From NCBI RefSeq assembly GCF_041296385.1, contig NC_091015.1:51526345-51590344 (forward strand): a stretch of DNA of 64,000 nucleotides. The letters are read 5' to 3'. This DNA comes from Aphelocoma coerulescens. Lineage: Eukaryota > Chordata > Aves > Passeriformes > Corvidae. Numbering within the stretch: position 1 is the stretch's first letter; each line of letters opens with the position of its first letter. Shown piece after piece: positions 31,401 to 43,200 of the stretch. Below the pieces are notes generated by a model that saw only the letters and a program-made list of their open reading frames with translations, did not search any database and was not told where the DNA came from. The translations under genes and the position numbers were made by a program.

Positions 31401-32408
31401 GAATGTATCATTTGCCAGTGGAAAAAAAGCTTGCTCCTAAAGGTTTCAAATACAACTGCAGTTAAAACCTATCTTTTAAGCATTTGCTTATTTATTTGAA
31501 AACAAAATTTCTGTTGGAAGTCAATACGCATAGCCTTAGATACAAGCTTCTGTTAAGGCAAAAGGAGGAAATACAGGCACAGCAATCACAACTTACCCTA
31601 TTTTGGTCAATAACATCCACGATGGCCACCAGTTTGCCAGCATGTGGCCCGAAGGAGATGAAGGCAACTCTGCCAATCTCCACGAAGCGCTTGAACACCT
31701 GGAAGAGTAGGTAGGAATGGACAGTTAGGTGAGAACACACCCAAGGACCTTTTTCAGATTCAAGGCTCTGAGAACCTTTATAAGAGCTTCCCGAAAAAAA
31801 ATCACAGAATGGTTTGGGTTGGAACGAGACCTCAAAGATCACCCAGTCCCAACCCCCCCCCGCCGTGGGCAGGCACATCTTCCACTTCACCAGGTTGCTC
31901 AGAGCCCCATCCAACCTGGCCTCTAAAACCTCCAGGAATGGGGCATCCAAAACTTCTCTGGACAACCTGTTCCACTGCTTCAACACTCCCACAGTAAAGA
32001 ATTTTTTCCTACTATCTAATCTAAACCCAGTCTCTTTCGGTTTGAAGCCATTCCCCCCCTGCCCTGTCACCACATGCTCCTGTAATAGTCCTACCCTATC
32101 TTTCCTCTAAGTTCCCCTCAGCTACTGGAACGCTTTCGAACTGCACGAAACTCCTACACTTGAGCAAAGGAGCCACGGTCCCGCCGCGCTCCGAGCCCGG
32201 CCCTGCCCGACCGCGCCGCGCCCGCACAACACGCGGGGCTCGGCCCCGGCCCAAAGCGGGTGAGGGGGGCGCGGGCTCCCCGCCACCGCCGGCGGCGGTG
32301 CAGGCGCAGGGAGATGCGGGCGGGAGCGCTGTGACGGGCGGGCGGGATGCGGCGGGGGCCGCCCGGGCCGGCGGGGCGGCGGAGCCGGGGCACGGCCACA
32401 CGTACCAT
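28251..32408 (-). CDS. RPL14: RPL14, large-subunit ribosomal protein eL14 (175 residues)
   Basis: Six exons join in frame on the minus strand: 32408-32406 (ATG only), 31698-31597, 31023-30929, 29485-29386, 29011-28958 and 28424-28251, giving 175 codons plus TAA. The product is eL14 of the cytosolic 60S subunit. The KOW-like N-terminal domain reads [20 protein letters not shown] then [14 protein letters not shown]. It is followed by [23 protein letters not shown], the helical [15 protein letters not shown] segment and [15 protein letters not shown]. The C-terminal tail is a Lys/Pro/Ala repeat (KKPEKA and related units) ending KAQKAQI. Human RPL14 is about 215 residues because its Ala/Lys tail is longer; the folded core is complete here. 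Intact splice sites and introns show that this is the functional gene, not a processed copy. It has a CpG-island promoter like other ribosomal protein genes. Confidence 0.97.
28958..29011 (-). CDS. RPL14: RPL14 exon 5 (18 codons)
   Basis: Acceptor CACACAG|AAAGCC and donor ATG|GTAAGT. It encodes [18 protein letters not shown], a near-invariant stretch of eL14. Confidence 0.96.
29386..29485 (-). CDS. RPL14: RPL14 exon 4 (100 bp)
   Basis: Acceptor ATGCAG|TGCTCG and donor AAAAG|GTAAC. The first base completes the split codon from exon 3. It encodes [19 protein letters not shown] then [14 protein letters not shown]. Confidence 0.96.
29678..30480 (-). mobile_element. CR1 LINE fragment in RPL14 intron 3
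   Basis: About 0.8 kb of CR1 in the same orientation as RPL14. The plus strand starts with the complement of the CR1 3' terminus (GAATCACAGAA) and runs through its 3' UTR into broken ORF2 (for example [20 protein letters not shown] and LGVTYMTQ-type blocks in several frames). It is 5'-truncated and disrupted by frameshifts, and lies well away from the exon 3 and exon 4 splice sites. Confidence 0.88.
30929..31023 (-). CDS. RPL14: RPL14 exon 3 (95 bp)
   Basis: Acceptor TTTTTCAG|GCACTG and donor CACAG|GTGAGT, ending in phase 2. It encodes [20 protein letters not shown] followed by [11 protein letters not shown]. Confidence 0.97.
31597..31698 (-). CDS. RPL14: RPL14 exon 2 (34 codons)
   Basis: Acceptor TTCCAG|GTGTTC and donor AGG|GTAAGT, phase 0 at both ends. 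It encodes the KOW-like core from [11 protein letters not shown] to DVIDQNR. Confidence 0.97.
31800..32115 (-). mobile_element. CR1 LINE 3' fragment in RPL14 intron 1
   Basis: A CR1 3' end in sense orientation with RPL14, recognised by the complement of [37 protein letters not shown] and the 3'-terminal ATCACAGAATGG. Its 3' end is about 100 bases from the exon 2 acceptor and its 5' end abuts the CpG island. One reading frame stays open from this CR1 into exon 2. Confidence 0.92.
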
Positions 32409-32650
32409 GATGGCGGGTGCAGCAGAGAGGGCGGGGCGGCCCCGCCGGCGCCCGGAAGCCGCCTCGGCGCCGCCGCTGCGCGTGCGCGGGGCGGGGCGGC
32501 GGCGGGGACGCGCGCCGTGGCCGCCGCCCGGCCGCGCGCATGCGCGGTGGTATCCTGGCGCGGCGGTGCCGGGAGGGTGTGCCCGTCCTTTCCCGTCGCT
32601 GTCCGTGGTCTCCTGGCCCTGGGCCCCTCCCGCGGACTCCGTGGCGGCAG
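32160..32650. promoter_or_regulatory. CpG island and RPL14 promoter
   Basis: A sharp CpG-rich block covering exon 1 of RPL14. Upstream of the start codon on the coding strand there is a pyrimidine run (CCCTCTCTGC, about 32,421-32,430) that could be the 5'-TOP initiator typical of ribosomal protein genes. An ETS/GABP-type CCGGAAG is at 32,452-32,458. Two NRF-1-like palindromes follow: GCGCGTGCGC (32,478-32,487) and GCGCATGCGC (32,536-32,545). The many long open frames here reflect base composition only. Confidence 0.85.
32406..32408 (-). CDS. RPL14: RPL14 coding exon 1 (start codon only)
   Basis: The coding part of exon 1 is only the ATG, followed at once by the donor GTACGTG. The next exon starts with Val of the conserved MVF. 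The preceding CGCCATC context and the CpG island support this start. Confidence 0.88.
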
Positions 32651-32831
32651 GAGGTCCTTTGCAGAAGAATCAGTTCTTCTCTGACCACCTGCAGGTCCCA
32701 CCCTCCTCCACAGGCACTGCATTAAACCGTCCCTCCCTGGGGTCCTCCACCGCCCACCAGGAGCCTACCCTGTAACGCCAAGTGTGGGATACAAGGAGAT
32801 TATCTTAAATCAGGATGGTCTTTGATCTAAG

Positions 32832-33440
32832 ATGTTATGTACTTCGTGCTGCTTTCAGCTGGTAGAGTTAACTTTCTGCACAGTGGCTTGTATGGGGCTG
32901 TGTTTTGGATTTGTGCTGAACACAGGGCTGATAGTTCAGAGATGTGTTTGTTATTGCTGAGCAGGGCTCGTGCAGAGCCAAGGCCTTTCCTGCCTTTCAT
33001 ACTGCCACGCTGGCAAAGAAGCTGGGGTGCATGGGCAGCTGGGAGGAGACACAGCTGGGACAGGTGACCCAGACTGACCTAAGGCATATTCCAGACCTAG
33101 TGACATCATGTTCGGTATATAAAGTAGGGGAAGAAGGACAAAGGGGGGGACATTCGAAGTGATGACATTTGTCTTCCCAAGTCACCACTACACGTGATGG
33201 GGCCCTGGTCTCCTGGAGATGGCTGAACAGCTGCCTGCCCATGAGGAACAATGAATTAATTCCTTGCTTTTATTTGTTTGTGTGTGTGGTTTTTACTTTC
33301 CCTATTAAACTGTCTTTATCTCAACCCATGAGTTTCCCAGCTTTTACCCTTCATTCTCTCCCTGATCCTGCTGGTGAGGGAGTGAGCGAGCAGCTGCCTG
33401 GGGCTTGGTTGCTGGCTGGAAACGACCACAACTTTCAAGC
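32832..33440 (+). mobile_element. Solo LTR of an endogenous retrovirus, probably ERVL-like
   Basis: About 600 bases resembling an abundant bird LTR. It has a promoter region with a TATATAAA-type box at about 33,116-33,123, an ATTAAA signal at about 33,304-33,309 followed by CTGTCTTTATCTCAACCCA, and a U5-like end near 33,440. No gag, pol or env sequence is attached, so it is a remnant left by recombination between two LTRs. The exact ends and target-site duplication could not be fixed. It lies between RPL14 (head side) and the 3' end of ENTPD3, on the opposite strand to both genes. Confidence 0.7.
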
Positions 33441-36400
33441 CTAATCAGCAGGAAAGGAAACCTTATCAGTGGAACACGCAGCAGCTGGCATCCCCCAGCC
33501 AAGGACATCCAGGAACTAACAAGCTTTAAGGATGCAGAAAAATCAAGATGTTGATATGTGTCTATGTATACAGTTCTAACCTGGCAAAATAAGATGCATG
33601 TACCCTGTAGTTGAACTATAATACTAAAAATCACACCTACAGGTCAAAATGACCCTGCCCAGGTGAAGACCCCTCTGCTGAGCATGTGAAGAAATTAGCT
33701 GGGATTATGTAATTTATATGGAAATTACTGACCAATCACAATAGAGGGGCTGTACTTGGAGAGCTACAAACCCTGGAGTTCTGTGTATCGATAATGGCGT
33801 GAAAAGTTTCTGGAGCATGTTCTCTCTGAGCTGATGAGACAAGGGGAGGACTGCTCTCGTTTTATTGCTTGGTACCTAGGCCACATTACTCTCCAGTACT
33901 ACTGGAAAGGAAGGAGTGGAGGTTACCTAAATTCCTGGTCTGAAATAACTGAATTTTAAAATTAAAGCTCGCCATAGTGGGATAGGATTGACTGTCATAC
34001 TCAGTGTTGTTTACTTTTCTGTCCTCTTAACTGGTCTTATCAATGCTGAATCATGCCATGCAGTAGAGGTTAGTGCTTGCTTCTGCCAAACTTGCATATT
34101 GCTGTATGAGAAGTTTTGTCACTTTTCAGAAATATCCATATGCATTTCATTTCTTGCTGCTTCCCCATAGATGAGGTTTTTCATATTAAATAATCCTGTC
34201 CCTGTGCCCAAAAATTCTTTCTCTAACCCCTCTGTATCTTGATCAACTGCATTTGATAAGTGGGAATTGCTGCTTCCTATCATGCCAGTGAACGTGAAAG
34301 AAGCTCTAGAAAGCACTGGTGTCCCTGAGTGAAATGTAAGAGTGTTTAAAAGCAGAAGTTGTATTTATGTGTGTTTCTAATATATATATATAAGGAAAGA
34401 AAAATAGAAGAGTGCCTTGCTCTTAACCACCAGGATTTTCTTGCTGAGAATATGGCATTCAGGAGATAATGACTCCTGTCCACTTCAGAACCTCGCAGGA
34501 TCAGTTCTGCAGATTGCAAGTTTCCACTCCCTAGAATAGCATTTCAGAGATTTCTTACCCCTCTATTAACAACAGCTGGTCTACCAGCATAAAAATATTG
34601 GCAGTGGGGGAAAACGTGCTAGAAGTAAAACGTACACTTGGCTTAACTTTTCACAATTTTATTAATCTTCATAAGCAGGCACTGAAGAGTATAAAAAGAT
34701 AAATAATCTCTGGTTTGTACACATTCCCAAGTGCTGTTAACTTCCCTGTCTCTCCCAGAGATCTTTTCAGTTCTGGCAGCAAGACAGTGATCTGGCCTGT
34801 TGATCTGGTTCCAGCTCACACTTGGGGGGGAGTTAGCTGTGGTCACTGAAGCTGCTTGGCTGGAAGTTCAACACTTTCAGCTTTCCCAGCTGAAACTGCC
34901 AGGAGAGGTAAGACAAAGCAGGTGGGTATCCTGGTGGCACTGAGGGAGACTATATACATAAGGACAAGAGGGAGCCACTAAAAAAGCAAAACAGGTGATT
35001 CACAGAGGGAATTTGATTCTTTGAACAGATACTGGGCCTATCCAAGTGCATCTGGAAGTCCAAATGGTTTTTGAACAACTTATTCTTTAGCTGCCAGCTC
35101 TACAGAGACTAACTTCCAAGTCTGTTCCATTTGTGTAAAACCACATCTGAATGGCCCTGCCACTCACAAAGGAAAGGTTGTATAGGGAAAGTAAATATTC
35201 CAGAATACAATTTTCCACAGAAATGTGGCAACTAAAGAAAACATTTTAATGCTCTCATCCCACCATCTGGGGTTTTTTTCACCCATAACTGCAGTTACAG
35301 ATCCATCACACAAAAGAAAAAGCCTTTATCTCATGCCAGTGTCTGTAATGTCCATGCACTCTGAAGTAAATTTTATACTTTATCAGATATAACTTTGATG
35401 CCACAGAGCACTTCATCATCTTATAATACCTTATTGCTACTGCAGTAAGACTGACAAGACTTAGCAGTATATCAATAGAGAAGGAACAAAGCCCTATTGA
35501 TCCACTTAAAAAGTCACTTTTTTCTTTTTTCCATTTAAAAAGATATTTAGCTCCCTTCAAATCATCTGTCAGCCTATGAAAAAAACACAAAAGAAAACAA
35601 AACCCCAACCCCATAACCAAACACAAATAAGAAGGAGATATAGAAACAAAAGACTGAAATTAAAAACATTATTTATGGGTAAAAATACTGGCCACTGTTC
35701 TCCTATCTATCCCCTAATCAATACTGGGAATAGATGAAGCTGAGATAGTCCTGTGATTCAAGGGATTGTGAGGTTTGGTGAAGAATGCCTGGGCTTTCAG
35801 GGAAGCGAGCTGTTTGCTGCATGAAGGCAGCAGCACTTCTAGGAAAGCTCTGGAGCCAGTACGTTTGACAGAAGCATCTGCCAGGTGGATCCCAGTGCTG
35901 CTGAAGGACAGTGGAAAGGCTGACCAAGGCACTACAGCCATGACTGCAGCTCCAGCAGTATGTTCCTGAACCCACACAGAAAACGTGTTTTGCTGGCCTG
36001 GAGACTGGCTCCTGCTCCTCTTGGCCTTGAAAGAAGGGCTTAACATGTTAATGCTTTGGAATGTTCAGATCTGAGACTCTATCCAGACAGCTGAAATAGT
36101 ACGTACATGTCAAATCAGTACGGACTGCCACTGTCTGAGACCAACAATATGTGGGGTATACAGGTCAGGGTTTCAGTACGAGAACCTACAAAAAGCATTT
36201 CTGTGAAAGCTAGAGAGAAACTCTAACTTAGACTGAAAACTCCAGTGTCTTCTGGAGGTAACTATGAGATAAATTTAGGTTTAGTTACTAAAGTGTGAAA
36301 GCATTTTGTTCCACCTCCAAAGCAAATCTTATGTACCACAACAAAGGCATTCTGGGGTCTCCATGGTACCCAAAGATATAGCCCTGTTTAAGACAGGCTT

Positions 36401-36900
36401 GAAAGTCATGAGAGGTGTTGACAGCTTATTACACCTTTATGTAATGGGGATAGATCCATTTGGAACAGCAATAGAAACAATTCTATCACAGCTCTTCCTT
36501 TCAGTCCTTGTCATTATCCAGTGCTTGTTCCAGTTTCAGAAATTAGATTACTTCAGGGCTTTTAGTGTCAAGCACTGCACACGAGGACAGCTACCATGTT
36601 CCCACCTCCCACAATTGCTACTGGCTTGTTTAATTTTATCTTAAACAACTGCCACTGTGATCAAATCCATCACCACTTGAGTTCACCAGTTAGCACAGAG
36701 TTAATGAACAAAAAAATAATACATACCTGGAAGGAAAAGGCAAGTAATCCCTTACAAAGCAAAGTGACACATCTGTCCATGTTTTCTCTGCTGCACACTC
36801 GACAAATCAGGTTTACAGAAACAATTACCAAAATACTTCAAAAGCACTCTAATTCACCATATCACAGACTCCTTTGTGCCTCTTCTCTATTTATGCTTCT
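33441..36900. other. Non-coding spacer between RPL14 promoter/LTR and ENTPD3 3' end
   Basis: No gene is supported. The part from about 33,600 to 33,910 has LTR-like style (an ACCAATCACA box, a GTGTATCGATAA stretch, then TTTTATTGCTTGG) and may be a diverged fragment of a second element. A short (TA)n run is at about 34,379-34,390. The remainder is AT-rich unique sequence, part of which may be ENTPD3 3' UTR. Confidence 0.6.
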
Positions 36901-36924
36901 GGTCTGGAAGTCATTTTTCCTGTA

Positions 36925-36930
36925 TTTATT
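36925..36930 (-). terminator. Candidate ENTPD3 poly(A) signal
   Basis: AATAAA on the coding strand (TTTATT on plus) about 80 bases after the stop codon. It is the nearest canonical signal; the real 3' UTR may be longer. Confidence 0.5.
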
Positions 36931-37007
36931 TTTGAAAAATGGGGGGGAAAATAAAGTTCTGCTTAATAGCACTATAAAATTTTTGTTTTGTCTTCAGCGA
37001 TGTTCAT

Positions 37008-37241
37008 TCATTCTGGAATAAATACATGTTCAACACGAGGGACGTTCTTCTGATGATGTGATACAATACACAAGTAAATGAGGAAGAGGAAGCACAACAG
37101 TGCTGTAGCTGTGAGGAAGACGAGAAGCCCAGCAAACAGAGAAGGTTTCAGAGGTAACTGGATCAGCTTGCCTTCTGCTGGAATCATGTTTGTGAGGCTT
37201 AACATGTAACCGAGTGACCACGCTATACTGCTGTTGCCAAC
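37008..37241 (-). CDS. ENTPD3: ENTPD3 last exon, C-terminal membrane anchor
   Basis: Acceptor TTTCAG|GTTGGC; stop at 37,010-37,008. It encodes VGNSSIAWSLGYMLSLTNMI, a 24-residue hydrophobic helix from LFAGLLVF to IYLCIV, and a short cytoplasmic tail ending EHVFIPE. Confidence 0.96.
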   Translation of the reverse strand, partial: VGNSSIAWSLGYMLSLTNMIPAEGKLIQLPLKPSLFAGLLVFLTATALLCFLFLIYLCIVSHHQKNVPRVEHVFIPE

Positions 37242-40200
37242 CTGAAATAAAGACAGAAGAGTCCTGTTCCCATGGAATTTTCAGTCAAAGATGAGAGGTT
37301 CCAAAACCTTAACTGCTGTTACTGGCAACTACTGTCCTTTAAATTAGCAAGGAGAAATCTTTAGTGGAATATACAAAGAGGATATGGAACCATTTTAAAT
37401 TACCATTTTTCTATAGTTCAAGAGGATGGTAAGAAAATTGGTCCCTGGGCTAAAGAAGTGAGACACAGGTATTGGATGGGTACAAAGATTTGTGGTCTAT
37501 ATGCAGACAGCCTGTTAAGCAAATTTTCTGTGCAAGAAACACATTTTAAACAAACAAAAAACCCCATCACTGTTGTGCCAATTCCTAAAACTAGCCCCTC
37601 ACCTTAGCTGAACCCTAGGATGTCATTTTAGTTCACACAAACAAAAAAAAACCCACAAAGAGTCTCACCAACATGGACAAAGAGGAAGCCAGGGTAAAGT
37701 TCCCAAAGCAGGAACTCTATTTATCATCTTTTGGTCAATTTTTGGTTTTGTGCCTGCAAATGAACCAAAACTAGGCTCTTCCATTTAAAAAATAAATATA
37801 AATTAAAAACTACTTCAAAATGGGTGAAACAACAGCAAAAGGAGTATGTTTGCATTTGCTCCATGGTCTTCCTGCTTTGCTTTCTTTCCCCACTTCTAAT
37901 TTGAGCAACAGAGTTTACCAGTTTTCCACTGTCCTTTTCATTAAGTCATCATCCTGGCACTTGAAAAACACAGGATCAAAGGGTGAAGTATCCTTTGTCC
38001 TCCTCTCATCATGAGGTTTAAAACTTCTAATTTTGCAAATCATCTAGCTCTGGATCTCACCCAGATCTTAGCATTAGGCCAAGGATCTTTTCATTGGTTG
38101 TGTTCACTGATTAAAAGGAAATATATACTCCTAGCATAGACAAAAAAATCACCCTCCAGTCATAGTGAGATTGTGCTGTTATCTTTGGGGTAACTTAGCT
38201 GATCAGCCAACATTAGATCTTGCTATTTTAGCAGGGGCAGATCTAATTAAGAGAATGTAGTTTTGCCTTTTGAAATTTCATGATTACCCTAGTGTAAAAT
38301 CTAGGCAACAAAGGTATTAATTTTAAATAAGCCTTTTGGGGTTTTATTTTGCTTGGTATTTTTATAGTCTTGGCTAAAAACAGAAAAATGTTGCTGTTTC
38401 TGGCTGCTCCTATCTGGTGGAACAGCTAAAATTTGGGCACTCCTCCAGAGCTGCTAATGGTTGTCCACCAGAGGTCAAAATGAGGCAAGAAAATCCTACT
38501 TGATTCCTTTATTCACGAGTAATAGATACGAGTGTTCAGAAAACATTGCTTTTGATTTTTCATTCACAGCTTGCCAGCATCCCCAGCATCTAAGGGGATT
38601 TAAGAATACACCATGAAGATCTACAACCTATTCTTTTGTTGGTTTTGCATGCAAGTGCTGAAGCATTTCCAAACTACATGGACATTAAGAGACACTCTGG
38701 GATAGGGTTTTAGAGTAAGGCTTGGTGCAGTAGCAGAGAGGAAAAGAAATGCATCTATTGCACAGATACTGCAAGCCTTCTCTCTCTGTCCACTGAAAGG
38801 CAATACCCCATCAAAATACATTCTTATTCCAGAGAACCAGATTATGGCACAGATGGATGAGTGGGGTGAGGATGAAAACTGTCCTAGTTGCTTCATCACC
38901 ACTCACTGACTACGAACAGCTTTGCCAGTTTCCCCAAGGCTCTGCCAGGAGACAGAAAAGCAGAGTTCTGCTCTCCAGCTCAGAGGGTTAGCTCAAACTT
39001 ATCTGCTGAGGTGTTTTAGGCAGATCACTGCCTAGAGCAAAATGCTGGGGAAATGTTTAAAACACAAGTGTTTGGTCTTTGCTTAAAGCTCTTTAAAAGA
39101 ATTTATGTAGCATCTCCAAATAATGCTGCAACCTCTGAAAACAGGCTGAGATTGCTACTGAGGTTGGAAAAGTGGCTTTGTTTTATGCCAACCATTTGAC
39201 AGTCATTTACAAAGGCTGTTTACAGCCATTCTATTTTTGCTGGCTGCTGCATCTTCTGTCTCCTCCTCGACCTCTTTGGATTAAAATGACAGTAAGAGAA
39301 AATGATTATTACTCACCTCCTTTTGAAAATGTATCTGTGGCCAAGTTTCTGCATTGAAGTTGTAACCATGTACAAGCAAGTAATAAATGAAATTGGCTGA
39401 GAAACAGTAGGATCTAGCATATATTTCTTCAAATTTAGGCAGCATAAACTGCAGCTGAAAGCAAAAGATTTTTTTAAAAAAAACCATGTTAATTATGGGA
39501 AAAAATGCTTTGGGGTTTTGTAACTAGAGAATATTTGGATTCTAACTAGAATTTAGTAACATTTTTCAGAAACACCAAGTAAAGGCGTAGACAATTAGAT
39601 ACAGGGATTTAGGAAAAGACTCTAAAAGTGACATAGCTTATGTAGTAAACAATGAAAACGAACATAAAACTGCATATTGAAGATTGAGGATGTTATGGTT
39701 TCTAAAATTTCCATATCATTTCTACAGCATGATTAGAACTGTGAATTGAAATTTTGAAACCTATTCCAAGTGTTAAGCATGATAGAAATACTACATGCTT
39801 TGAAGCACAGTGGAAAAACAAATGCTAGGTTGATACAGACCTTCTGAAGGGTTCTGAACAAATAGCCAGTCCATATTATTTTTATATCCGACTTTTAGAG
39901 GTTTAAAATTGAAAAGATAAACCCCAACAACACCAAAAAACAACCAACCAAACAACCCACTTACCTGTGCCCAGCTCTGTGAACAGAAAAACCACATACT
40001 TGAATTGAAATCATCTAGGGAAAAGTGTCCAGATAAATTCAAAGCGTTAATTGTATAGTAGAATCCAGAGAAAGCCTATAGAAAAGGAGTAGGTGACAGG
40101 TTACTTTCAGAGCTACAGAAATCAAAAGCAAGCAAGCTCAAAAAAAACCACACTGTGTTTGCAAACCTACCACAAAATTCCCTTTTGCTTTTGGCTGATG

Positions 40201-43200
40201 TATTCCATTAAAGGGACAGTCCTCTCTGTCTCTGCAAGCAGTGAAGTTAAACAATAAAGAAACCATCTCCTGGCACAGACCTGGGTCTCCTGTTCCATGG
40301 AAATTCACAAGCTGGGTTGGGTAGTAATTTGCTGGTCTCAGAGACTGTGTGCAAAGGCTGCCAAAGAAGTACTTCATCGTTAATGCTGTATTATAATTTT
40401 GAGGGTAACAGGGATTATCCACCTTGGCACTGGTGTTTGATTTCTGGGGGGAAAAAGAAACAAACAAAAACAAACAAGAAACCCCAAACAATAAATGCTA
40501 GTCAAAAGCAAGAAAGACCTAATTTGGCATGAACTACAGGAATCTTTTAAAAATGCAGATGTATTTTTGTTCACTGACATGACTGGTCAGCACAATACTG
40601 CTGATCACTATAATTCATAGAAACTCCTTTCTCCAGAAATTGTTGGCAAGATCGGCAAAACACTCACAAGGCCTTTTCATCAAATGGCACAGAACTCTCA
40701 CTAATTTTTAACAAATATGAAGTTCTTTGTATGAAACCTAAGTGCATTTGGCCACAGCAAAGCACAACTGAGCTCTTACTGGGGTCTCCAGACTCCATCA
40801 AAGGGAAGAGAACACAAGCCTAAGAACGTGCTCAGACAATTACTGAACACTTGCAAGAGCACCACAGCAAAGGGTCTTAAACAGACCTGGAGCAGCAGTG
40901 CCAAAAGCCTTTTCTCAGCTTCATCTCTGCCATAGCACTGGTAGCTGTGAGTGTAGACATTGTAGTTGTAACCATACAGCTTCACTTGCAAGGTGCTGTT
41001 GGAGTGCTCCTCAGGGTCCTCGGGGATAAATGAAATTTGAGTGGAAGCTCCTCCGAGATCCAGTGCACCCATAGTCTCCTTTCTGTAAGGATGGACCCAT
41101 GTCCTCCAAAGGTTTCTCTACATGTAAAATTATAAACAAGGCAAATTAGAAATATCATCTGTTTGTTCTCCCCTCAAGCTTTTCTACTCTCTACTTCTTG
41201 AGACTTTCCCCCCTTCTTTGTCCTGCACTTTTTAAAAAAATAAGTAGCTATGAGGAAGACATGCAGATGTTTTTACGTAAGAGGGATGTACTTTCAGAGA
41301 GTGAAATGATCTTGAAAGATGGGAAAACAAATGCAGCATAATGTTCAACTCAATAGGATAGCACAACGATCAAAGCATAGGACTAGCCAGATCAATGTCT
41401 ATCCTAGAATGTAGGGAATTGAAGTTCAGATACCCATGAGAACTTGAACAAATCTGGATGGAAGTGGTATCAAGATTTACTTGTTTCAAGGTAAGAAGAA
41501 ACATTAAAGGAATAGAAAATTAAGAGATCACAGAGATAGTGAAAAGAGGGTGAAAATAGAGTGAAAAATGCAAAAAAGTCAGATGAAAGCTCCATCAAAG
41601 TCAAAAGAACAAGGACCCTTAATCTGCACATTTCCTCCACTGAAACTGCAGTCTGATCCATTCAGATGGCATTTTTCCCTATTACCCAAAACATTCCCCA
41701 GATTCTGTATTTGATCTACATAGTCACAGTGCCAAATATAAATTTTCTGTGATTATCTATGTCAATATTTACCCACTGAGCATGATGAGGTGAATGTATA
41801 CACAAAAAGGGAAACAATGGGGTTTATGGGCTAGCAAATACACTTACAATAAAATTCTACAGTGAAAGATTCCCATAATCAGGCCCTCACAGAATTTGAT
41901 TCTTAGCCCATTGTCACAAGAAAGGTCAGAACTTCTCTCTTCCACTAGTGATATTCCACATGTATCTCTTCACATAACTCTAGACTAAACTGGTTTCACA
42001 GCGTCTTGCAGTCCATTCTTTATGAATTTGTCATATGGAATTTGATATTTGGATTATTAAAACTCATGTGGTAGAAGAGTTACACCATCCTGAAGTTCAT
42101 GATGCCATTTTTGTTGCATGAAATGCACACAATGAGAAAAATTCTTACAGAAATGGGTGATTCCAATACTGTATTTCTTAACGTTGCAAGTCAGCAACGC
42201 ATTCACCATGAGTTACTTACTCACAGCACAAAAAAGTAATTCCTTCTTATTTAATGGCCATGATCTGATAGGAAGAAGCATTCAGCCAGGACACATAGTA
42301 ATACCCAGCAGTATTGGTTGAAATTCCCTTCAGCCTAGCAGGACAATCTGGGAGAAGTGCAGCCAATGCTAAGGGCAGCACGCTCCTGCCACAAATGCAG
42401 ATGAGTGATTGCTGATCATATGGGTACAGCTTTTACTCTGAATGAAATGACACTGAATACCTCTACCTAAAAAGGGCTCTTCTGACACATATGACTCCCC
42501 CTCTGCTGTGAGGCTCCTGCCTGACCCTATTCCAAGTTCTAGAACAGCAGAAGTATGTTTATGTTGGTATCACTTGGCCTGCACAAGATAATTGGTATCG
42601 TAGCCTACTGCTCATAGCCTGCAGCTTTTCAGCAGTCTTGGAATGAGCTGTGGATGAATGATTTCTGGCTCAGCTGAGGTATATTTGACCACCTTCAGTG
42701 CTTCAAACAGTCTTGTCTGCTTAAGACAAGTGAGCCAACACTGCCAGGCTATTTGGAGACCCCTAAGCTGGGCAGGTCCTTCACCAGTAGGGCTGCAGGG
42801 ATGGCAAGTAAGCAGAAGAAAAGATCTTTAGTTGGCACCACTGTCAAGACAATCAGCACCTGTCACCTGTCATACCAATGCATTTAAGAGCAGTCTAACT
42901 TTTTGGTTTAAGGTAAGGCACCCAATGTCATTTAGAGAGGAGCCCTTTTTTGGGGATCAACAATTTTACCTTTGCCATATCACATTTCCACAACAACATA
43001 TTCTTTGATTTATGTTTGCCCTATTACTGCCACAAAAAGACCCTGTGAGAGACTTCAGGGGAAAATAGAAGTTGCAACTCTGACACTTTAACAGGCATGT
43101 CCTGTCAAACTTCTCATTTATAGGAGAGAAACAGTGAAAAGAAAAGCATGCAGTTTTTTCCACACACCTCTAAGAAATTGCCCATTAAATAGTTGGCCGT

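Noticed and set aside
32122..32722. Several long open frames on both strands in the RPL14 CpG island
   Set aside because: Low-complexity Pro/Arg/Ala sequence caused by high GC content; the block is promoter and first exon.
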